The position numbers were made by a program, and so were the translations under genes. Shown piece by piece: positions 61,085 to 64,000 of a DNA stretch of 64,000 nucleotides; the first letter of the stretch is position 1; each line of letters begins with the position of its first letter. This DNA is from Mesorhizobium sp. Pch-S. Its GTDB lineage: Bacteria; Pseudomonadota; Alphaproteobacteria; Rhizobiales; Rhizobiaceae. Where the stretch lies: assembly GCF_004136315.1 (NCBI RefSeq), contig NZ_CP029562.1, positions 2,046,001 to 2,110,000 on the forward strand, in the 5' to 3' direction. The notes under the pieces are model-generated. The model saw only the letters and a program-made list of their open reading frames with translations, did no database searches and was not told the origin of the DNA.

Positions 61085-61489
61085 CTACGCGTCCGGAGTA
61101 ATGAGGGTCAAGGAGGGAAAGTAGGTTCGAAAACGGCCGATATCACGGGTCAGGACCGGCAATTGGGCAATCGCGGCGTGTGCACCGACAAAGAAATCCG
61201 GCAACACACCGGTCCGTGAGCCGCCGGCGCGGCGATATTGTGTAAAGACCTTCCCTGCCAGAAACAGTGCCTCGCGAGGCATCGGCAGAATCTCGAGCCC
61301 CGCCTCTTCGATGAATGTCTCCAGATCTTCAATTCGCTGATATCGCACCGGCAGCTCAGCGTAGATCACGTCATTGACGAACAATGGTCCGCCAAGACTG
61401 CGGGCCTCAAGCTGGCTGATCGACCAGTTCGCCCAATGAGGATCGTTCGTAACCAGGTCGAGCAGGACGTTGGTATCGACCCGCGTCAC
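61085..61489 (-). CDS. vapC: VapC-family PIN-domain toxin
   Basis: 134 aa with a PIN fold: Asp5 in VDTNVLLDLV, Glu near YAELPV, and the Asp pair in VLPDFFVGAHAAI and VLTRDIGRFRTYF. These acidic residues make the Mg-dependent RNase site. It starts inside the antitoxin end (ATGA overlap) and is followed 15 bases later by the convergent DUF1127 stop. It probably cleaves RNA, often tRNA, when the antitoxin is lost. Confidence 0.9.
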   Translation of the reverse strand: MTRVDTNVLLDLVTNDPHWANWSISQLEARSLGGPLFVNDVIYAELPVRYQRIEDLETFIEEAGLEILPMPREALFLAGKVFTQYRRAGGSRTGVLPDFFVGAHAAIAQLPVLTRDIGRFRTYFPSLTLITPDA

Positions 61490-61719
61490 CCCTCGCCCCG
61501 TGTCAGCGCCATGATTGCATCCGTGCCGAGACCGCCCCCCGCATGGCCGCGCAATCTCGCGAATCGGCTCGGTGGCTGTTTCTTGTCGGCGCGCGCGATC
61601 ACCACGCTACCGTCGGCGGCACGCCGAAAATCCACCTTGCTGCCCGGCACGATCCCCAGAAGGTCGCGGACCGGTTTTGGGATCGTGACCTGACCTTTCG
61701 CTGTCACCGTCGTCGCCAT
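61486..61719 (-). CDS. vapB: VapB-family antitoxin (AbrB/SpoVT-type)
   Basis: 77 aa. An N-terminal swapped-hairpin AbrB domain, ATTVTAKGQVTIPKPVRDLL, binds DNA and represses the pair; the C-terminal part (KKQPPSRFARLRGHAGGGLG) would wrap the toxin. ATG 61719 has GAGGCGA upstream; a longer reading to 61809 has no support. It overlaps vapC by four bases. The upstream region contains the dyad GGTAAT/ATTACC. Confidence 0.88.
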   Translation of the reverse strand: MATTVTAKGQVTIPKPVRDLLGIVPGSKVDFRRAADGSVVIARADKKQPPSRFARLRGHAGGGLGTDAIMALTRGEG

Positions 61720-61728
61720 GTTCGCCTC

Positions 61729-61758
61729 GGTAATGATTTGTTTTCTGGAGGTATTACC
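61729..61758 (-). promoter_or_regulatory. dyad in the vapBC promoter
   Basis: GGTAAT (61729-61734) and ATTACC (61753-61758) form an inverted repeat 10 bases upstream of vapB, with AT-rich sequence between. It is a fitting autoregulatory site for VapB or the VapBC complex. Confidence 0.5.
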
Positions 61759-61817
61759 GATTTCACTATTTTCAATCCCACGACCCGGAGAAGCCTCGCC
61801 TCCGACCAAGGTGAGGT

Positions 61818-62525
61818 CTATCCCACACCGACATAACGTTTGACTGCAGCCGGGTCTGCGCGCAACGCTTCGGCGGTCATGGTCTCGCGGTTGCGGCCGT
61901 TCTCGATGAAGGCGACGCGATCGGCGACGGCAAGCACCGCCTCCACCCGCTGCTCGACCAGGATGGTCGACACGCCGAGGCCGCGCAGTTTGGCAACCGT
62001 CTCGCGAATCCTGTCGATCATCGACGGCATCAGTCCTTCGGTCGGCTCATCCAGAAGCAGTACCTGCGGCTCCAGGCAAAGCGCACGCGCCATGGCCAGC
62101 ATCTGCTGCTCACCGCCCGAGAGCGTGCCGGACCGCTGTTTCAGCCGTTCGCGCAGGCGTGGAAACAGCTCCAGCACCGCTTCGCGCGTGGCTGAACCCT
62201 TGCCGCGCGCCATCAGGCCGATCTCGATGTTTTCGGCGACCGTCATCTCGGCGAACAGCCGGCGGCCCTGCGGCACATAGGCAACGCCGGCTCTCGGCAC
62301 CTCATGCGCTGCCAGCGTGGTCAGTTCGCGGCCTTCCAGGTCGATCGAACCGGCGGCGGCCGGCACCAGCCCCATGATCGCCTTCAGCGTCGTCGTCTTG
62401 CCAGCGCCGTTGCGGCCGAACAGGCACAGGATCTCGCCTTTGGTCAGCACGAGGTCCAGCCCATGCAGGACCTGCACCTCGCCATAGAAACAATCGAGGC
62501 CCTTGATGGTGAGCAGCTTAGCCAT
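61818..62525 (-). CDS. livF: branched-chain amino-acid ABC transporter ATPase LivF
   Basis: 235-aa ATPase. Walker A is GRNGAGKTT, signature LSGGEQQM, Walker B VLLLDEPTEGL, with ILVEQRVEA as the switch region in place of His-containing motifs, as is usual in LivF. ATG 62525 overlaps the livG stop by 8 bases; the reading from 62633 is rejected. It pairs with LivG to energise uptake of branched-chain amino acids or related compounds. Confidence 0.92.
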   Translation of the reverse strand: MAKLLTIKGLDCFYGEVQVLHGLDLVLTKGEILCLFGRNGAGKTTTLKAIMGLVPAAAGSIDLEGRELTTLAAHEVPRAGVAYVPQGRRLFAEMTVAENIEIGLMARGKGSATREAVLELFPRLRERLKQRSGTLSGGEQQMLAMARALCLEPQVLLLDEPTEGLMPSMIDRIRETVAKLRGLGVSTILVEQRVEAVLAVADRVAFIENGRNRETMTAEALRADPAAVKRYVGVG

Positions 62526-63249
62526 GCGCTGCTCCGAGATAGGCTTGCTGCACCTGGACGTTGGCACGGATTTCGGCCGGATCACCCTCGGCGATGATCC
62601 TGCCGGCGTCGAAGACGGTGATGCGGTGGGCAAGCTGCATCACCACCGGCATGTTGTGTTCGATGATCAGCACCGTGGCGTCGCGTGCGATCTCACGGAT
62701 CAGGCTGACGAAGCTTTCGATCTCGCCATCGGAGAGCCCTTGCGTCGGCTCGTCCAGGATCAGCAGGCGCGGCTGCAGTGCCAGGCCCATGGCCACTTCC
62801 AGCAGGCGCTGATGACCGTAGGCGAGCTGCCCGGCCAGCGTTCCTGCACGATCCGCCAGCCCCACCTGCTCCAGCGCTTTCATGGCGCCGGTGCGTACCG
62901 CGCCCCTCGAGCGCCCGTCGGTCAACGTGCGCTGCACCGAAAGCGCTACATTGTCGTAGACGGAAAGATTGGCGAAGACGCTGGTGACCTGGAACGTGTA
63001 GGCGATGCCCAGCCGCACGCGACGATACGCCGGCAGGGCAGAAATATCGGTTCCGGCGAAATCGATGCTGCCCGACGACGGCAGGATGCGGCCGCAGATC
63101 AGGCTGACAAAGGTGGTCTTGCCGGCACCGTTCGGGCCGATGATGGCGCGGATCTCTCCCGGCATCAGGCTGAAATCGGCCTTGTCCACGGCGCGCAGTC
63201 CGCCGAAGTCGCGCGACAGGCCGCGGGTGGTCAGCAACGGCCGGGTCAT
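62518..63249 (-). CDS. livG: branched-chain amino-acid ABC transporter ATPase LivG
   Basis: 243-aa ATPase with Walker A GPNGAGKTT, a signature-like region LAYGHQRLLEVAMGL and Walker B LLILDEPTQGLS, and switch EHNMPVVM. ATG 63249 overlaps the livM stop by ATGA; GTG 63258 is an alternative. The unusual signature (YGHQRLLE) is typical of LivG-like subunits. It lies between livM and livF. Confidence 0.92.
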   Translation of the reverse strand: MTRPLLTTRGLSRDFGGLRAVDKADFSLMPGEIRAIIGPNGAGKTTFVSLICGRILPSSGSIDFAGTDISALPAYRRVRLGIAYTFQVTSVFANLSVYDNVALSVQRTLTDGRSRGAVRTGAMKALEQVGLADRAGTLAGQLAYGHQRLLEVAMGLALQPRLLILDEPTQGLSDGEIESFVSLIREIARDATVLIIEHNMPVVMQLAHRITVFDAGRIIAEGDPAEIRANVQVQQAYLGAAHG

Positions 63250-64000
63250 GGCAGCCACCCTGTCCAGCGACGGCGGACGGCACCCAGAATGCCTTTCGGC
63301 GCGAACAGGACCAGAAGGACGAGTGCCGTGCCGACGATCAACAGCCAGGCCGAGGTGTAGCTACTGGCGATGTCGGTCACGTAGTAGATGAACACCGTGC
63401 CGACCAAAGGCCCAAGCGTGGTGGCGGCGCCACCTGCCAGCACCCACAGCAGCGGCAGGATGGAATACTGCACCGAGGCGAAGTTGGAGCCGACATACCC
63501 GAACAGCAAGGCGTATGCAGCGCCGGCAGCGGCGCAGAAAATGCCTGACAGCACGACCGCAGCCAGCTTGTTGGCGAAGGTGTCGTAGCCGAGCATGCGC
63601 GTGCGCTCCTCGTTCTCGCGGATTGCCACCAGGACGCGGCCGAAGCGCGAGCGGACGATGGCGAGCGTGGCGAACAGCACGACGGCAAACAGCAGCAGTG
63701 CTGCGAGATAGCGCACGACCGGGGACGTGAGATCGAGGCTGGCACCGCCGATCGTCAGGATGCGGCTTGCCTGTTGCAGCACCAGCCCCTGATCCCCGCC
63801 GGTCCATTGGTTGAAATAGACGATGGTCAGCACAAAGGCCTGCGCGAACATCATGGTGACGATCATGAACGCCACGCCGGAGGTGCGGAGCGCCAGGACA
63901 CCCACCACCAGCGCCAGAACGGCTCCACAGCCGAGGCCGGTGACGAAAGCCGAGAGGACGCCAAGGCCGAGATAGGTTATCGCCAGTCCGCTGCCGTAAA
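63246..64000 (-). CDS. livM: branched-chain amino-acid ABC transporter permease LivM (5' end cut)
   Basis: The open frame runs from 63246 to the end of the window, so at least 251 residues are present and the N-terminus is missing. Segments such as RIREN-type NEERTRMLGYDTFANKLAAV and GVAFMIVTMMFAQAFVLTIV match LivM. It carries many hydrophobic helices and ends VRRRWTGWLP. The substrate-binding protein and LivH should lie just beyond the right edge. Typical LivM proteins are 320-430 residues. Confidence 0.9.
   Translation of the reverse strand, partial: YGSGLAITYLGLGVLSAFVTGLGCGAVLALVVGVLALRTSGVAFMIVTMMFAQAFVLTIVYFNQWTGGDQGLVLQQASRILTIGGASLDLTSPVVRYLAALLLFAVVLFATLAIVRSRFGRVLVAIRENEERTRMLGYDTFANKLAAVVLSGIFCAAAGAAYALLFGYVGSNFASVQYSILPLLWVLAGGAATTLGPLVGTVFIYYVTDIASSYTSAWLLIVGTALVLLVLFAPKGILGAVRRRWTGWLP

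Noticed and set aside
1..64000. tRNA, rRNA, CRISPR array, insertion sequence or prophage
   Set aside because: No cloverleaf-like sequence, spacer-repeat array, transposase or phage structural gene was recognised on either strand.

Overview
The window looks like a GC-rich alphaproteobacterial chromosome, most probably a rhizobial member of the Hyphomicrobiales close to Mesorhizobium. The evidence is indirect: NAD-linked fds formate dehydrogenase, several polyamine and amino-acid ABC systems, LysR/TetR/DeoR regulators, a DUF1127 small protein, and many short intergenic palindromes of the GAGCGTTTCCG...CGGAAACGCTC kind. No rRNA, tRNA, CRISPR array, transposase or phage gene was seen. Ends are cut inside genes: fdsB on the left, livM on the right.

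Layout. (1) 1-4979: formate dehydrogenase operon fdsB-fdsA-fdhD-fdsD. (2) 4980-7330: an AT-rich intergenic stretch followed by four small exported proteins that resemble a fimbria-type system (two SCPU/DUF4402-like subunits, a one-domain PapD-like chaperone, one unknown) without an usher. (3) 7523-10534: a hydrolase/degenerate-cyclase/LuxR fusion, an exported AhpD-like protein, a SnoaL-like protein and a small unknown. (4) 10575-17369, minus strand: LysR regulator followed by a ydcSTUVW-type polyamine uptake and aldehyde dehydrogenase operon. (5) 17411-21571: a frameshifted DedA gene, a PmtA-like methyltransferase, a two-component system and a TetR repressor. (6) 21774-29310: an RND efflux pair divergent from the TetR gene, then a SecDF fusion. 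(7) 29427-32022: VOC protein and ilvD. (8) 32122-38570, minus strand: a second polyamine-type locus (XRE-cupin regulator, binding protein, two permeases, ATPase, PuuB-like oxidase, cupin). (9) 38857-45787: lipoprotein, second two-component system, methyltransferase, EamA transporter, a 222-bp nested inverted repeat, a CDGSH protein and a Tet(M)-like ribosome protection GTPase with a possible leader ORF. (10) 46061-50714: small secreted protein, DMGDH/sarcosine dehydrogenase-like enzyme with a choline-kinase-like protein, and a divergent frameshifted DeoR regulator. (11) 50818-58867: complete kdpFABCDE with one extra microprotein ahead of kdpF. (12) 59014-64000: an unknown protein followed by a remnant of a response-regulator 3' end, a GcvA-type LysR, a DUF1127 protein, a VapBC pair, and the start of a liv branched-chain amino-acid ABC operon.

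The most notable points are the usher-less fimbria-like cassette, the dead-cyclase fusion regulator, the overlapping leader ORF before the Tet(M)-like gene, the unannotated microprotein and hairpin in the kdp operon, the duplicated scrap of kdpE, and two ~100-bp repeat copies with several shorter relatives. All assignments are from reading the sequence; no database search was run.
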